Assembly (NCBI RefSeq): GCF_002003665.1
Contig: NZ_JATM01000001.1
Span: forward strand, 496,001 to 560,000
Origin: Bombella intestini
GTDB taxonomy: Bacteria > Pseudomonadota > Alphaproteobacteria > Acetobacterales > Acetobacteraceae
Direction: 5' to 3'
Length of the DNA: 64,000 bases
The position numbers were made by a program, and so were the translations under genes. Below are positions 9,131 to 18,893 of this stretch, in pieces. Each line of letters opens with the position of its first letter. Positions within the stretch are counted from its first letter, which is position 1. The notes under the pieces are model-generated. The model had not been told where the DNA came from and did not search any database. It was given only the letters and a program-made list of their open reading frames with translations.

Positions 9131-9746
9131 AGCTATCTTCAGAAACGGGCTGATTCTCCTGCACATCGAACAGGGAAAGACCAAAATGATGATTCCGGGC
9201 ATCAACACCCTGTATGCCTACGAGTGTCAGCTTACCATGCACATCTGCAAACTGGAGGGTCAGCAATCCTTGAGAAGGATTGTTGGCCTCCGCTACGGAT
9301 ATCTGAATCGATTCAGCACCACGGGAGACGTTGGTAACCTGAATATCCCCATCGAAGCTGACCGGACGACGGAGCAACAACCCAAGCGGATTTCTCTTGA
9401 GGGATAGGTGCGTTACCGCACCATTATCGGCATTACGCAGGACAAAATGTCCATCCCGGGCCACGGCCCGCATGGCATGGGGCACTTCGTACACCATCTC
9501 GAAGCGGCCGGGCGTATAAGTGAAATGCCCATCACCCTGCTGGGCTGGGCCGGTCTGCACAAATGATGCCTGCAAAGAGGTCAACCCGTTGAGATAACTT
9601 TCCACCCGGTGGATGTCGTGCTGGTCATTCGTGACCAGATGATCATAACCGGATGTAGCACATCCTGTCAGACCTACAGCACCCAGCGGACCAGCCACCA
9701 CACCCACCCAGAGCAGCAGGCTACTGGCAATCATACGCCGCTTCAT
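9114..9746 (-). CDS. LolA-family lipoprotein-carrier protein with a lipobox
   Basis: A LolA-fold protein, 210 residues, probably in outer-membrane lipoprotein trafficking. After a signal sequence the sequence LTGC is a good lipobox (Cys29), so it should itself be lipidated. The fold is suggested by [16 protein letters not shown], then [19 protein letters not shown], typical of the beta-sheet that binds acyl chains in LolA. Classical LolA is soluble, while LolB is a lipoprotein with the same fold, so this could combine or replace those roles. It overlaps bolA by four bases (ATGA). The LolCD exporter is encoded at 18.2-20.1 kb. Confidence 0.8.
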   Translation of the reverse strand: MKRRMIASSLLLWVGVVAGPLGAVGLTGCATSGYDHLVTNDQHDIHRVESYLNGLTSLQASFVQTGPAQQGDGHFTYTPGRFEMVYEVPHAMRAVARDGHFVLRNADNGAVTHLSLKRNPLGLLLRRPVSFDGDIQVTNVSRGAESIQISVAEANNPSQGLLTLQFADVHGKLTLVGIQGVDARNHHFGLSLFDVQENQPVSEDSFILPE

Positions 9747-10042
9747 GGCTGGTTTTCCCCTTTCAAAGACAGAGAGAGAGCGTGAAGTCCTGTCTTAAAT
9801 TCTTCAGCTAGAAGGTCATGCACAAGCCGGTGTCGGACCAGAGTTTTCATACCGTCAAACCGACTGCTGACGACATGCAGGTGATAATGTGTTTCGCCTA
9901 CCTGCGCTGGTCCTCGGCTCTGCTGAGCCTGAGTCTGCATGGCAGCATGGTGACGATGACGGGCACTATCATCCCGAATTTCCAGCACGGAGGGATGCAG
10001 AGCATCCTCTAGCACCGCCTTTATGCGGTCGCCTCTTTTCAT
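9743..10042 (-). CDS. bolA: BolA-family protein
   Basis: Small BolA/YrbA-type protein of 99 residues from the chosen start MKRGDRIKAVL. The family core is clear: RDDSARHRHH, GETHYHLHVVSSRF and RHRLVHDLLAEEF. Known BolA proteins bind monothiol glutaredoxins and iron-sulfur clusters, or regulate envelope genes. Start choice rests on GGAAGAG eight bases upstream; a longer in-frame start at 10096 adds an unconserved leader. It is divergent from the J-domain gene and coupled by ATGA to the LolA-like gene. Confidence 0.9.
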   Translation of the reverse strand: MKRGDRIKAVLEDALHPSVLEIRDDSARHRHHAAMQTQAQQSRGPAQVGETHYHLHVVSSRFDGMKTLVRHRLVHDLLAEEFKTGLHALSLSLKGENQP

Positions 10043-10167
10043 TGGTTCTCTTCCACGCTTATTTACAGAGTTACAGGCTCCGTCTGTCATATTCATAACA
10101 GGAATCTTTCTCTCCTGAGAGAAAGGATGCTTGCATCCATGCCAGACCTCCCCCCATATCGTCCATT

Positions 10168-10779
10168 ATGCAATGCAAACCACCCAGACATAAAGCCTTT
10201 GCACCGGACCCGGACGCTCCCCAGCAATGCTGCGACCATCCGGATTGTGACAGGCCAGCAGGTTACCGTGCTCCCCGTGGGCGGGATAATCTGCGCAGCT
10301 ATTACTGGTTCTGCTTAGAACATGTCCGCCAGTACAACGCCAACTGGGACTACTACCGAGGCATGACACCGGGGCAGATTGAACGCCACCTGCGGGAAGA
10401 TACCTCATGGCAGCGTCCTTCATGGAAAATGGGAACCCCAGGCCACGATTCCGCGCGCGCATCCTTCGCACAGGATGATCTGCATGACCCGCTGGATATC
10501 CTGAGAGGGTACAAAGCCCGCACCTCTCGAGAGGCCGAAACGAGGCAGCATGCTCCCGCCGCCCTGCGTGAGCCGCTAGCACAGCTTGATCTTGAGTGGC
10601 CGACTACGCTTGAGATTGTCAAAACCCGCTATCGTGTTCTCGCCCGCCGCTATCATCCAGACGCCAATCAGGATGATCCCCGAGCCGAAGAACGCTTCAA
10701 GGTCATCGGTACGGCTTATGCATCATTGCGGGATCATCTCACCCATAGCATGGAGCAGGAAACTGCCGATGTCGGATAG
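10168..10779 (+). CDS. J-domain (DnaJ-like) co-chaperone
   Basis: A 203-residue protein with a C-terminal J domain: LEIVKTRYRVLARRYHPDAN (His-Pro-Asp at about 165-167) and AEERFKVIGTAYASL. The first half has CCDHPDC and FCLEHVRQYN, a conserved cysteine/histidine pattern found in the alphaproteobacterial J-domain protein next to cobS. It presumably stimulates a DnaK ATPase on a specific client. Its fixed location between bolA and cobS hints at a metal- or cofactor-related client, which is inference. No strong ribosome-binding site is seen. Confidence 0.85.
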   Translation: MQCKPPRHKAFAPDPDAPQQCCDHPDCDRPAGYRAPRGRDNLRSYYWFCLEHVRQYNANWDYYRGMTPGQIERHLREDTSWQRPSWKMGTPGHDSARASFAQDDLHDPLDILRGYKARTSREAETRQHAPAALREPLAQLDLEWPTTLEIVKTRYRVLARRYHPDANQDDPRAEERFKVIGTAYASLRDHLTHSMEQETADVG

Positions 10780-10807
10780 CTGCCCTGCCTCTACTTCCTC
10801 TTTTCAT

Positions 10808-10841
10808 GACCGGGTGATTGTGTAATCGTACTTACCCGGTC
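10808..10841 (+). other. Hairpin after the J-domain gene
   Basis: GACCGGGT at 10808-10815 pairs perfectly with ACCCGGTC at 10834-10841. Inside the loop GATT and AATC can form a second short stem. Only CTTAAT follows, so it is a poor intrinsic terminator. It immediately precedes a tandem repeat in the cobS leader. Confidence 0.5.
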
Positions 10842-10843
10842 CT

Positions 10844-10883
10844 TAATAGGACAGACAGTTCTCTAATAGGACAGACAGTTCTC
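10844..10883. repeat. Exact 20-bp tandem duplication upstream of cobS
   Basis: TAATAGGACAGACAGTTCTC occurs twice head to tail (10844-10863 and 10864-10883) without a mismatch. The copies end 40 bases before the cobS start. They may be duplicated protein-binding sites or a recent slippage event. Confidence 0.9.
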
Positions 10884-10906
10884 TGATTGTCCATACCACC
10901 TTACTA

Positions 10907-10925
10907 ATGACAGGAATCATGTCAT
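10907..10925 (+). promoter_or_regulatory. Possible hairpin around the cobS ribosome-binding site
   Basis: ATGACA (10907-10912) and TGTCAT (10920-10925) form a perfect 6-bp inverted repeat. The Shine-Dalgarno AGGA lies in its loop and the cobS ATG begins in its 3' arm. Folding would affect access of ribosomes to the start codon. No cobalamin riboswitch is recognisable here. Confidence 0.4.
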
Positions 10926-11892
10926 GGCTCTTCCTTCATCACAGTCCCTCTCCGAAACACTGCCCCAGACACCTGATAGTCTGAAATCCGCCCGGGAGCT
11001 GTTCGGGCTTGATCTGGACCTTGAAGTGCCTGTCTGGTCGCAGAAGACCGACCATGTCCCTGACATCGACCCAGCCTATCAGTTCGACCGGGACACAACC
11101 CGTGCCATCCTCGCTGGATTCATGCACAACCGCCGCGTGCTGGTTCAGGGGTTTCACGGTACCGGGAAGTCCTCCCACATCGACCAAATCGCCGCACGGC
11201 TGAACTGGCCCTGCGTCCGCATCAATCTGGACAGCCACATCTCCCGTATCGACCTCATCGGCAAAGATGCCATCACGCTGGAAGACGGCAAACAAGTCAC
11301 GGAATTCCGTGAAGGACTTCTGCCATGGTGTCTTCAGAATCCATGTAGCCTGATCTTTGATGAATATGATGCCGGACGTCCCGATGTTATGTTTGTCATT
11401 CAGCGTGTTCTGGAAACTGACGGCGCCCTGACGTTGCTGGACCAGAACCGTGTCATCCAGCCACATCCCTCTTTCCGCCTCTTCGCCACGGCCAATACGG
11501 TTGGTCTGGGCGATACGACCGGGCTGTATCATGGCACACAGCAGATCAATCAAGGCCAGATGGACCGTTGGAACATTGTCACCTCCCTAAACTATCTGCC
11601 CAAGGAACAGGAAATCCGCATCATCAAGGCCAAGATGGGCGATGCTCTGGAGGAAACCCTCATCGGTCAAATGGTGGAGCTGGCAGACCTTAGCCGTGCT
11701 GGCTTCATGAACGGGGATATTTCCACCGTGATCTCCCCTCGGACGGTTCTCTCGTGGGCTGAGAATATCAGCATCTTCAAGGATGTGCCTTTCGCTTTCC
11801 GTCTAAGCTTCCTCAATAAATGTGACGAAGCCGAACGCAGCATCGTAGCTGAATATTATCAGCGCTGCTTCAACGCCTCACCATTGGGTTAA
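10924..11892 (+). CDS. cobS: Cobaltochelatase subunit CobS
   Basis: AAA+ ATPase subunit of the aerobic cobaltochelatase, which with CobN and CobT inserts cobalt into hydrogenobyrinic acid diamide. Walker A is GFHGTGKSS at about 76-84, Walker [10 protein letters not shown] at about 143-151, and [19 protein letters not shown] is the sensor region typical of CobS. Length of 322 residues is normal. AGGA nine bases upstream supports the ATG. cobT follows after five bases. No cobN is in the window, so whether the chelatase is complete cannot be judged. Confidence 0.95.
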   Translation: MALPSSQSLSETLPQTPDSLKSARELFGLDLDLEVPVWSQKTDHVPDIDPAYQFDRDTTRAILAGFMHNRRVLVQGFHGTGKSSHIDQIAARLNWPCVRINLDSHISRIDLIGKDAITLEDGKQVTEFREGLLPWCLQNPCSLIFDEYDAGRPDVMFVIQRVLETDGALTLLDQNRVIQPHPSFRLFATANTVGLGDTTGLYHGTQQINQGQMDRWNIVTSLNYLPKEQEIRIIKAKMGDALEETLIGQMVELADLSRAGFMNGDISTVISPRTVLSWAENISIFKDVPFAFRLSFLNKCDEAERSIVAEYYQRCFNASPLG

Positions 11893-11897
11893 GTCTG

Positions 11898-13721
11898 ATG
11901 TCTGATCCGCACGAACTCTTCCGCAAGGCAATATTTGCCACGCAACGCGCCCTGAGTGGTCATCAGGATGTCCCTATGACGCCCGCTCTGGCCTCTCTGG
12001 AGCGTGCGGCTCTAACCCCTGAGGATAAAACTTACATCCGGGGTGCCACGGATGCCGTGGCTCTGCACCAACGCCACCATGACCCGAAGAAGCGCATCAC
12101 CATTCCCGATGCTCAGACCCAGACCATCACTGACAACATGGAACAGGCCCGCTGCGAGGTTTATGGTGCCCGCCATATGGCTGGGGTTCAGGCCAATTTA
12201 GAGGATTATCTGGGGCGGCGTCTCCATGCCCTCAACAGTGCGAAAATGATTGAACGGGATGACATGCCCGTTCCCCTCGCATTGGAGCTCCTCACACGGG
12301 AAGCCCTCTCCGGCCGGAAATTACCCGAGAACATAACCGGCCCCGCATTGGAGCAATGGCGTCAGTCTCTCAGCCCTAAAGCCCGTGAAGCTCTGGCCAA
12401 ACTGGCTGACGTACAGAATGACCAGACACTCTTCAATCAGGCCTCCCAGCGTTTCGTGAAGGCCCTCACCACAAAGGAGAGTGACGAAAGAACGGAAGAG
12501 CCTGACCCTTCAAAATCCCGTGGGCAGAGCCAGGATGACAACACGGAAGGTGAATCTTCCGCTCCTGATCCACAAGGACAGGACGAAGAAGACGGCAGCA
12601 CAGACGATACTCAGGCAGCCCTGAGTGATGATTCAGACGACTCTGCTAGCCCAGACGGTTCATCGTCTGATGAAATGGAAGCAATCCTAACAGAAGGCGA
12701 AAACGGGTACGAACAGCCTGCTGGTCCATCTGCCCAACCTGAAGAAGAAAGAGAATGTCCCGTAAAGGGTCTAGGGGGCTATCACGCCTATACGCAGGAA
12801 TTTGACGAAGAGGTCCACGCTCATGACCTCTGCGACCCTACCGAACTAGACCTCCTCCGGGAAAAGCTGGATGAGCAGTTGCAGCAAACACAGGGCTTTG
12901 TCTCCCGTCTGGCCCACCGCCTGCAACGTAAACTGCTAGCCCAGCAACAACGGCATTGGCATTTTGATCAGGAAGATGGGATTCTTGATGCCGCACGCCT
13001 ACCCCGTATCATCAGCAATCCTTCCTTGCCCCTTTCCTACAAGCAGGAGGGCGATACCAATTTCCGTGATACGACCGTTACGCTGCTCATCGATAACTCG
13101 GGCTCCATGAGGGGACGTCCGATTACGACCGCCGCCATTTGTGGGGACATTCTGGCCCGCACATTGGAACGTTGCGGCATCAAGGTCGAGGTTCTGGGCT
13201 TTACAACCCGAACATGGAAGGGTGGCGAGAGCCGGGTGAAATGGACGCAAGCAGGCAGACCACCAGAGCCGGGTCGCCTGAATGACATCCGCCATATCAT
13301 CTATAAATCAGCAGATACGCCATGGAGACGAGCCCGGCGCAATATCGGGCTGATGTTGCGAGAAGGGTTACTGAAAGAAAACATCGATGGTGAAGCCCTG
13401 CTTTGGGCATGGAAACGCCTGAAACACCGCCCAGAACATCGCCGCATCCTCATGGTTATTTCCGATGGGGCGCCGGTGGATGACAGCACCTCCTCCGCCA
13501 ATGGTCCTGAATATCTGGACTTGCACCTCCATCGTGTCATCCATCAACTGGAGAATGACCATGCTGGGGAGCTGCTGGCCATCGGTATCGGGCATGATGT
13601 CACACGCTATTACGCTAACAGCGTGACCATCAGTTCCGCCGAAGACCTTGGCGACACGATGGTTGCCCAACTCACTGCCCTGTTTGCACCACCTACTACC
13701 CGAAAAGGGCGGAGGGGATAA
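11898..13721 (+). CDS. cobT: Cobaltochelatase subunit CobT
   Basis: Scaffold subunit pairing with the CobS AAA+ ring. The 607-residue protein has a helical N-terminal part, then an acidic, Ser/Asp/Glu-rich low-complexity stretch at about 190-295, and a C-terminal von Willebrand A domain. The VWA metal-ion-dependent adhesion site is [13 protein letters not shown] at about 396-408, followed by [11 protein letters not shown] and [10 protein letters not shown]. Magnesium chelatase ChlD has the same design. It lies five bases after cobS and is followed closely by a secreted protein of unknown role. Confidence 0.95.
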   Translation: MSDPHELFRKAIFATQRALSGHQDVPMTPALASLERAALTPEDKTYIRGATDAVALHQRHHDPKKRITIPDAQTQTITDNMEQARCEVYGARHMAGVQANLEDYLGRRLHALNSAKMIERDDMPVPLALELLTREALSGRKLPENITGPALEQWRQSLSPKAREALAKLADVQNDQTLFNQASQRFVKALTTKESDERTEEPDPSKSRGQSQDDNTEGESSAPDPQGQDEEDGSTDDTQAALSDDSDDSASPDGSSSDEMEAILTEGENGYEQPAGPSAQPEEERECPVKGLGGYHAYTQEFDEEVHAHDLCDPTELDLLREKLDEQLQQTQGFVSRLAHRLQRKLLAQQQRHWHFDQEDGILDAARLPRIISNPSLPLSYKQEGDTNFRDTTVTLLIDNSGSMRGRPITTAAICGDILARTLERCGIKVEVLGFTTRTWKGGESRVKWTQAGRPPEPGRLNDIRHIIYKSADTPWRRARRNIGLMLREGLLKENIDGEALLWAWKRLKHRPEHRRILMVISDGAPVDDSTSSANGPEYLDLHLHRVIHQLENDHAGELLAIGIGHDVTRYYANSVTISSAEDLGDTMVAQLTALFAPPTTRKGRRG

Positions 13722-13774
13722 TTTTCCCTCCCCCATTGCCAGACCTTTCAGACTCCGCCACTCTTCGAGGCATT

Positions 13775-14671
13775 ATGCTACATCATCCTGCCCGTTTTCT
13801 CCGTATGCTAGCCAGTACAGCTGGTTTCTCCCTACTGGCACTAGGCGGTCTGACTACCCTGCCTGCCGCCTCGGCTGATACATTGCCGCACCTTTCAGCA
13901 GAATGTTTCACCTACTCTCCCGGGCAGGTCATCAAAACTGGGCATGGTGTCACGATCAAAGGCATGCAGGCCGAGCTAACAGGTACCCAGCACCGCATCT
14001 CGGTCACCTCCACCACAGCAGTTGATCACAAGAAGAAATTGGATGCAGCCGCCCTAACCCGCCTCAATGCGGCGGTCGCTTATGCCGCACTGACGGCTTA
14101 TCACCGGGGCATGACAGATGTTTGCTCTACCCAGCCTCTGCCAGAAATAGAAGAAGTAAAAAATACCCTGCCAGAACTACACTGGGCCGGCATCACCATG
14201 ACCCGTCCAGACCGGGTCTCCACGGCCAGCTCAGCGCATGTCAATGTTCTCAGCACCACGCCGACCATTCATGTCGTATTCTCTGCAGAGGGCCTTCATT
14301 CAGCTGGGGCGATTCTGCTTCCCCCTGCCCTCTCTGGCGATGTCAGCTTCGTACCCGCCGCAAAACCACCTTATCATCTGACCATTAACAGCCTTCAGAC
14401 CGCTATCAATGGCAGTGATATAAAGGGGTCGGGAACCGTTGTTGCTGGCGAGGGGACCAAGAACCTCCAAGCCAATATCCACCTCTCCATTGGTCGAATT
14501 GGCAAGATGATTTCTCAAGTCCACCAGCTAGCACCGGCCAAGATCCAGGCAGCCTTAACTATTGCCCGCATTTTTAGCAAGGACGAGCCAGACCATCATG
14601 TAGGTTGGCACATCAGCGTGAATAAAGGGACCATCACGGTCAATGGTATTAGTATCCCCATCGCATTCTAA
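13775..14671 (+). CDS. Secreted protein of unknown function downstream of cobT
   Basis: I do not recognise this 298-residue product. It starts with a signal peptide (basic HHPARFLRML, hydrophobic core AGFSLLALGGL, probable cut after AASA). The mature part is rich in Thr, Ser, Ala and His, with alternating hydrophobic residues that suggest beta-sheet, and it has two cysteines (ECFTY and DVCSTQ). There are no further membrane segments, so it should be periplasmic or secreted. The ATG at 13775 is chosen for CGAGG upstream and a proper signal peptide; an in-frame TTG at 13736 is an alternative. It is 53 bases after cobT, so cotranscription is likely. Confidence 0.7.
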   Translation: MLHHPARFLRMLASTAGFSLLALGGLTTLPAASADTLPHLSAECFTYSPGQVIKTGHGVTIKGMQAELTGTQHRISVTSTTAVDHKKKLDAAALTRLNAAVAYAALTAYHRGMTDVCSTQPLPEIEEVKNTLPELHWAGITMTRPDRVSTASSAHVNVLSTTPTIHVVFSAEGLHSAGAILLPPALSGDVSFVPAAKPPYHLTINSLQTAINGSDIKGSGTVVAGEGTKNLQANIHLSIGRIGKMISQVHQLAPAKIQAALTIARIFSKDEPDHHVGWHISVNKGTITVNGISIPIAF

Positions 14672-14683
14672 TGCCTAATGCGA

Positions 14684-14717
14684 AAAAGTCCCGCCTCTCT
14701 GGCGGGACTTTTCTTTT
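14684..14717. terminator. Bidirectional terminator between the secreted-protein gene and dnaE
   Basis: A perfect 12-bp stem (AAAAGTCCCGCC at 14684-14695, GGCGGGACTTTT at 14701-14712) has a five-base loop and T-rich flanks on both strands. It ends the plus-strand cobST transcript and the minus-strand dnaE operon. Confidence 0.9.
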
Positions 14718-17700
14718 TCAAACCTGTTCCAACTTTTTGATCCCCTCCAACGTGTGCATCTGCTCAGCCAGACGGGGCGTAACACGGTAGAAACCTGGTA
14801 ACCTGATCTCAATAGCCTGTGTTTCCTCAACTGTCGGCAACAGCACAACACGCCCTTGCCCGCCTCGGACATCATTCAGCATGTCATGAAGGGGGGACAA
14901 AGCGACCTCATTATCAATCCAGATACGCAACTCCCCTTGCTCATTGGCAGCTGCTGTTTCTAGGTCCTGCACGCTATTCGCCGTGATACGCAGGGCGTCT
15001 CCATCCAGCTTCAATTCCGCCTGCACGAGTACAGCCTGACCCGCCACAAGCAAATCCCGGCAGCTCTGCAATGTTTCGGAAAATAGCGTGACCTCACAGC
15101 CGCCGGTAGCATCCGTCAGTGTGACCCACGCCATCTTTTTGCCTGTTTTTGTGGGACGCTCCTTTTTGTCCACCACACACCCAGCAATAGAAACACGCAT
15201 CACGCCTTCATGCGCCTTGCTCTCCAACTGAAGGGCTGGCGTAATCCCCAATCGGCGCAACACCTGCTTATAGGCATCCAACGGATGGGCGCTCATATGA
15301 AAGCCGATAACGCTGGCCTCATGGGAGAGCCGCTCAAAATCTGGCCACGGACGAACCTTCTTCAACCGCAAAACTTCCCGTAAGCTGCTATCTACGCCAC
15401 CGCCAAAAAGCCCCGCTTGTCCTACTTCCTTCTCCTGTGCACGGGACTGCGCCCGGCGCAGAATGATTTCCGCACTAGCAAAAACCGTGTGACGGTCCGG
15501 CTCCAGACTCTCGAAAGCTCCTGCCTTAGCCAGACTCTCCATCTGTATCTTGTTGATGTGCCGGGAATCACACCGTTCTGCAAAATCGGTCAGGTCACAG
15601 AATGGCTTCCCTCCTCGGTCCCGCACCAAACCTTCCATCGCTACGAACCCAACCCGCTTGACGGCAGCCAGAGCGTAACGGATGCCCAGCTGTCCATCTT
15701 CCATTTTCTCAATGGAAAAATCGGCCTGCGATTTATTAATGTCCACCGGCAGGACGGGAATCCCCATCCGCCTAGCTTCCTGACAAAGAGCCGCCAGCTT
15801 TTCTGTCTTTTCTCGTGCCAGAGACATACAGCCTGCAAGGAACGCCACTGGATGGTTCGCCTTCATCCATGCTGTCTGGTACGAAACAAAGGCATAGGCT
15901 GCTGCATGGGATTTATTGAACCCATAATTGGCGAATTTAGCCATGAGGTCGAACACCTCTTCGGCCTTCTCCGCTGTAATGCCCCGCTTCGTAGCACCTT
16001 CGCAGAAGATGGCTCGCTGCTTTTCCATCTCCGAGGCGATCTTCTTACCCATAGCCCGCCGCAGCAGGTCAGCACCGCCCAGACTGTAGCCGGCCATCTT
16101 CTGGGCAATCTGCATCACCTGTTCCTGATAGACCATAATGCCGTAGGTCTCTTCCAGGATTGGGCGGATCTCCTCATGCGGCGGTTCCCACGGTGCACCG
16201 TGTTTGCGGCGGCAATATTCGGGAATATTTTCCATCGGGCCGGGTCGGTAGAGCGACACACCGGCGATCAAGTCTTCCAAACGACTGGCCGCCATCTGCT
16301 TGAGCATGTCCCTCATACCCGCCCCTTCGAACTGGAACACGCCCGCCGTGTCCCCACGGGCCATCATCTCGAAGGTCTTTTTGTCATCCAGCGGAATATG
16401 GGAGAGGTCCACCTCCTCACCCAACTGCTTCAGGAAATCGACACCCCGCTTGAGGATGGTCAGCGTCGTCAGCCCCAGAAAGTCGAACTTAACCAGCCCG
16501 GCTTGCTCCACGAACTTCATGTTATACTGGGTAACCAGCATCTCACTTCGTGGATCGCGATAGAGCGGCACAAGCTCTACAAGATCACGATCACCGATCA
16601 CTACACCAGCTGCATGGGTCGAAGCATGACGGTACAGCCCTTCCAGCTGCAGGGCGATTTCCAGAAGGCGGCGGATCATCTCATCCGTATCCCGCATCTC
16701 CTGCAGGCGAGGCTCTTCCTCAATAGCCTGTGCCAGAGGGGTCGGCTTAGCCGGATTATTCGGAATCAGCTCCGCAACACGGTTGACCATACCGTAAGGC
16801 AGGCCCAGCACACGCCCCACATCGCGCACGGCTGCCTTGGCTTGGAGCTTCCCAAAAGTGATGATCTGCGCCACACGTTCATGGCCATATTCGTTCCGAA
16901 CATAGCGAATGACCTCATCTCGCCGATCCTGACAGAAATCGATATCAAAGTCCGGCATGGAGACACGTTCAGGATTCAGGAACCGCTCAAACAGCAGCCC
17001 GAACGGAATAGGGTCAATATCCGTGATGGTCAGCGCATAGGCCACCAGCGACCCTGCACCAGACCCACGCCCCGGCCCTACTGGAATATCATGTGCTTTA
17101 GCCCACTGGATGAAGTCCGCCACAATGAGGAAGTAACCGGGGAAGCCCATATCGGCGATGATTTTTAGTTCGGTTTCTAACCGATCCTCATACTCTGCCC
17201 GATGGGATTCACCGTCCTTCATAACGGCCAGTCGCTTCTCCAGCCCCTCCCACGCCATGGCCCGCAGGGTTTCTTCTTCTGTACTCCCCTCACGAACCTT
17301 CGGGCAGACCGGCAAAAGTGGCTTGCGGGTATTCACCGCTACGGCACAATGGCGGGCAATTACCAACGTATTGTCACACGCTTCCGGCAGGTCGTGGAAC
17401 AGCTTCCGCATTTCCTCTGGCGTCTTGAACCATGCCTGAGGGGAGACACGCCAGCGGTCTTCCTCCGCCATGGTGCGCCCCTGTGCAATGCAGAGCAACG
17501 CATCATGCGCTTCATGAAGTTCCGGCTTTGGGAAGAAACATTCATTGGTTGCCACAAGAGGCAAGTCCAACTCATCCGCCAGAGCGATTAGCTGCGGCTC
17601 GGTGATCTCCTCTCCGGCTTCATCCAACCGGTTAATCTCAACCGCTACATAGCCCTCAAACGCTTCCTTGAAACGCTCAAGCATCTGCTTTGCAGCAACC

Positions 17701-18146
17701 TTCTGCTCCCCTAGCAAAAGCCGGTTAATCGGCCCCCGGTTGCCACCTGTCAGCAGAAACAACCCGCTGGCACGGCTGCACAGCACATCCAGCGGCATGG
17801 ACGGATCGGCCGAATCTCCATTCAAAAAGCCCTGCGTGGAAAGATATTGGAGATTCTCCAGCCCTTCTTCTGTCCGGGCTAGAACGACCAGCGGCTCCGC
17901 TGGGACACCGGGCCTACCCGAAGCTGATGGCAAGGCCAGCTGGCACCCAATGATGGGCTGCACACCGGCCTTGCGGCAGCTCTGGGAGAACTCCAACCCA
18001 CCAAACATGTTGCCGCTATCCGTCAGAGCCACGGCAGGCATGGCATTCTTTTTCGCCAGCTCTACAAGTTCGGAGACACGGATCGCTCCCTGACTAAGGG
18101 AGTAAGCGGAATGATTGCGAAGATGAACAAAGCTGGCATAGGACAT
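14718..18146 (-). CDS. dnaE: DNA polymerase III subunit alpha
   Basis: Replicative polymerase catalytic subunit, 1142 residues. The N-terminal PHP domain begins FVHLRNHSAYSLSQGAI and includes AVALTDSGNMFGG. The polymerase core has PGRGSGAGSLVAYAL and the catalytic-acid motif MPDFDIDFCQDRR near 393-405, then the YRPGPMENIPEY region. A helix-hairpin-helix and an OB fold (RVSIAGCVVDKKERPTKTGK, VTLTDATGGCEVTLFSE) lie at the C-terminus. It is the last gene of the birA-to-dnaE operon and ends at a strong terminator. The PHP domain may keep metal-binding residues, but proofreading normally comes from DnaQ. Confidence 0.97.
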   Translation of the reverse strand: MSYASFVHLRNHSAYSLSQGAIRVSELVELAKKNAMPAVALTDSGNMFGGLEFSQSCRKAGVQPIIGCQLALPSASGRPGVPAEPLVVLARTEEGLENLQYLSTQGFLNGDSADPSMPLDVLCSRASGLFLLTGGNRGPINRLLLGEQKVAAKQMLERFKEAFEGYVAVEINRLDEAGEEITEPQLIALADELDLPLVATNECFFPKPELHEAHDALLCIAQGRTMAEEDRWRVSPQAWFKTPEEMRKLFHDLPEACDNTLVIARHCAVAVNTRKPLLPVCPKVREGSTEEETLRAMAWEGLEKRLAVMKDGESHRAEYEDRLETELKIIADMGFPGYFLIVADFIQWAKAHDIPVGPGRGSGAGSLVAYALTITDIDPIPFGLLFERFLNPERVSMPDFDIDFCQDRRDEVIRYVRNEYGHERVAQIITFGKLQAKAAVRDVGRVLGLPYGMVNRVAELIPNNPAKPTPLAQAIEEEPRLQEMRDTDEMIRRLLEIALQLEGLYRHASTHAAGVVIGDRDLVELVPLYRDPRSEMLVTQYNMKFVEQAGLVKFDFLGLTTLTILKRGVDFLKQLGEEVDLSHIPLDDKKTFEMMARGDTAGVFQFEGAGMRDMLKQMAASRLEDLIAGVSLYRPGPMENIPEYCRRKHGAPWEPPHEEIRPILEETYGIMVYQEQVMQIAQKMAGYSLGGADLLRRAMGKKIASEMEKQRAIFCEGATKRGITAEKAEEVFDLMAKFANYGFNKSHAAAYAFVSYQTAWMKANHPVAFLAGCMSLAREKTEKLAALCQEARRMGIPVLPVDINKSQADFSIEKMEDGQLGIRYALAAVKRVGFVAMEGLVRDRGGKPFCDLTDFAERCDSRHINKIQMESLAKAGAFESLEPDRHTVFASAEIILRRAQSRAQEKEVGQAGLFGGGVDSSLREVLRLKKVRPWPDFERLSHEASVIGFHMSAHPLDAYKQVLRRLGITPALQLESKAHEGVMRVSIAGCVVDKKERPTKTGKKMAWVTLTDATGGCEVTLFSETLQSCRDLLVAGQAVLVQAELKLDGDALRITANSVQDLETAAANEQGELRIWIDNEVALSPLHDMLNDVRGGQGRVVLLPTVEETQAIEIRLPGFYRVTPRLAEQMHTLEGIKKLEQV

Positions 18147-18194
18147 GGACTATATTTACCATGCTCCCACTCCAGTTCGGAATAGAAAACACCC

Positions 18195-18893
18195 CTATTC
18201 CTGAAAAGGAATGATCCGCCCTTCATACAATGTGACAGTACGGTCCATCGCTGCGGCCAGAGCTTCATTATGAGTAGCGATCAAAGCTGCTACGCCTTCT
18301 TCCCGCACAACACGCATCAGCTCAGTAAAGACGAGATCAGCCGTCTTTGTATCCAGATTGCCCGTCGGCTCATCAGCCAGCAGCAAACTGGGCCGATTTG
18401 CCAGTGCACGAGCAATCGCCGTCCGCTGCTGCTCCCCGCCAGACATACGCCCCGGCAAGGCCGCCAATCGATGAGACAAACCAAAACGGCCCAACAGGTC
18501 TTCCGCACGCTTCCGAGCCTCGGCGGGTTTCACGCCTGCCGCAAGCTGAGGCAGCATGACATTTTCTACGGCCGTAAATTCCCTCAACAAATGATGAAAC
18601 TGGTACACAAAACCGATTTCATCCCGCCGCAGAGCTGTACGCCCCGCCTCGCCCAGTTTGGACGTAGACTGCCCTTTAATGAAGACCTCACCCCTATCAG
18701 GGCGCTCTAGCAGGCCAGCCAGATGGAGCAAGGTAGATTTACCCGTTCCGCTTGGTGCCACAAGCGACACCAACTCACCGCTCTTCAGGGCGAAGTTGGC
18801 CCCCCGTAGGATATGCAGCTCTTCATCACCGGAATGAAAGGACCGCCCCAGTGCTTCAAGCGTTAAAACTGTGGTCTGCTTTGTCTCACTCAT
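18195..18893 (-). CDS. lolD: Lipoprotein-releasing ABC transporter ATPase LolD
   Basis: ATPase powering release of outer-membrane lipoproteins from the inner membrane. Motifs: Walker [14 protein letters not shown]-loop FVYQFHHLL, signature [16 protein letters not shown], Walker [14 protein letters not shown]-loop ATHNEAL. The start MSETKQTT at 18893 is preferred over an upstream in-frame start because it gives the normal 232 residues and overlaps the lolC stop by only eight bases, which suggests coupled translation with its permease partner. Confidence 0.95.
   Translation of the reverse strand: MSETKQTTVLTLEALGRSFHSGDEELHILRGANFALKSGELVSLVAPSGTGKSTLLHLAGLLERPDRGEVFIKGQSTSKLGEAGRTALRRDEIGFVYQFHHLLREFTAVENVMLPQLAAGVKPAEARKRAEDLLGRFGLSHRLAALPGRMSGGEQQRTAIARALANRPSLLLADEPTGNLDTKTADLVFTELMRVVREEGVAALIATHNEALAAAMDRTVTLYEGRIIPFQE

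Noticed and set aside
10780-10923. Cobalamin riboswitch sought upstream of cobS
   Set aside because: No B12-box sequence could be recognised; only a hairpin and direct repeats are present.
15417-17168. 583-codon open frame on the plus strand inside dnaE
   Set aside because: Antisense to a clear DnaE coding sequence; no ribosome-binding site, no family-like motif, composition rich in His/Arg/Gln as expected of a shadow frame.
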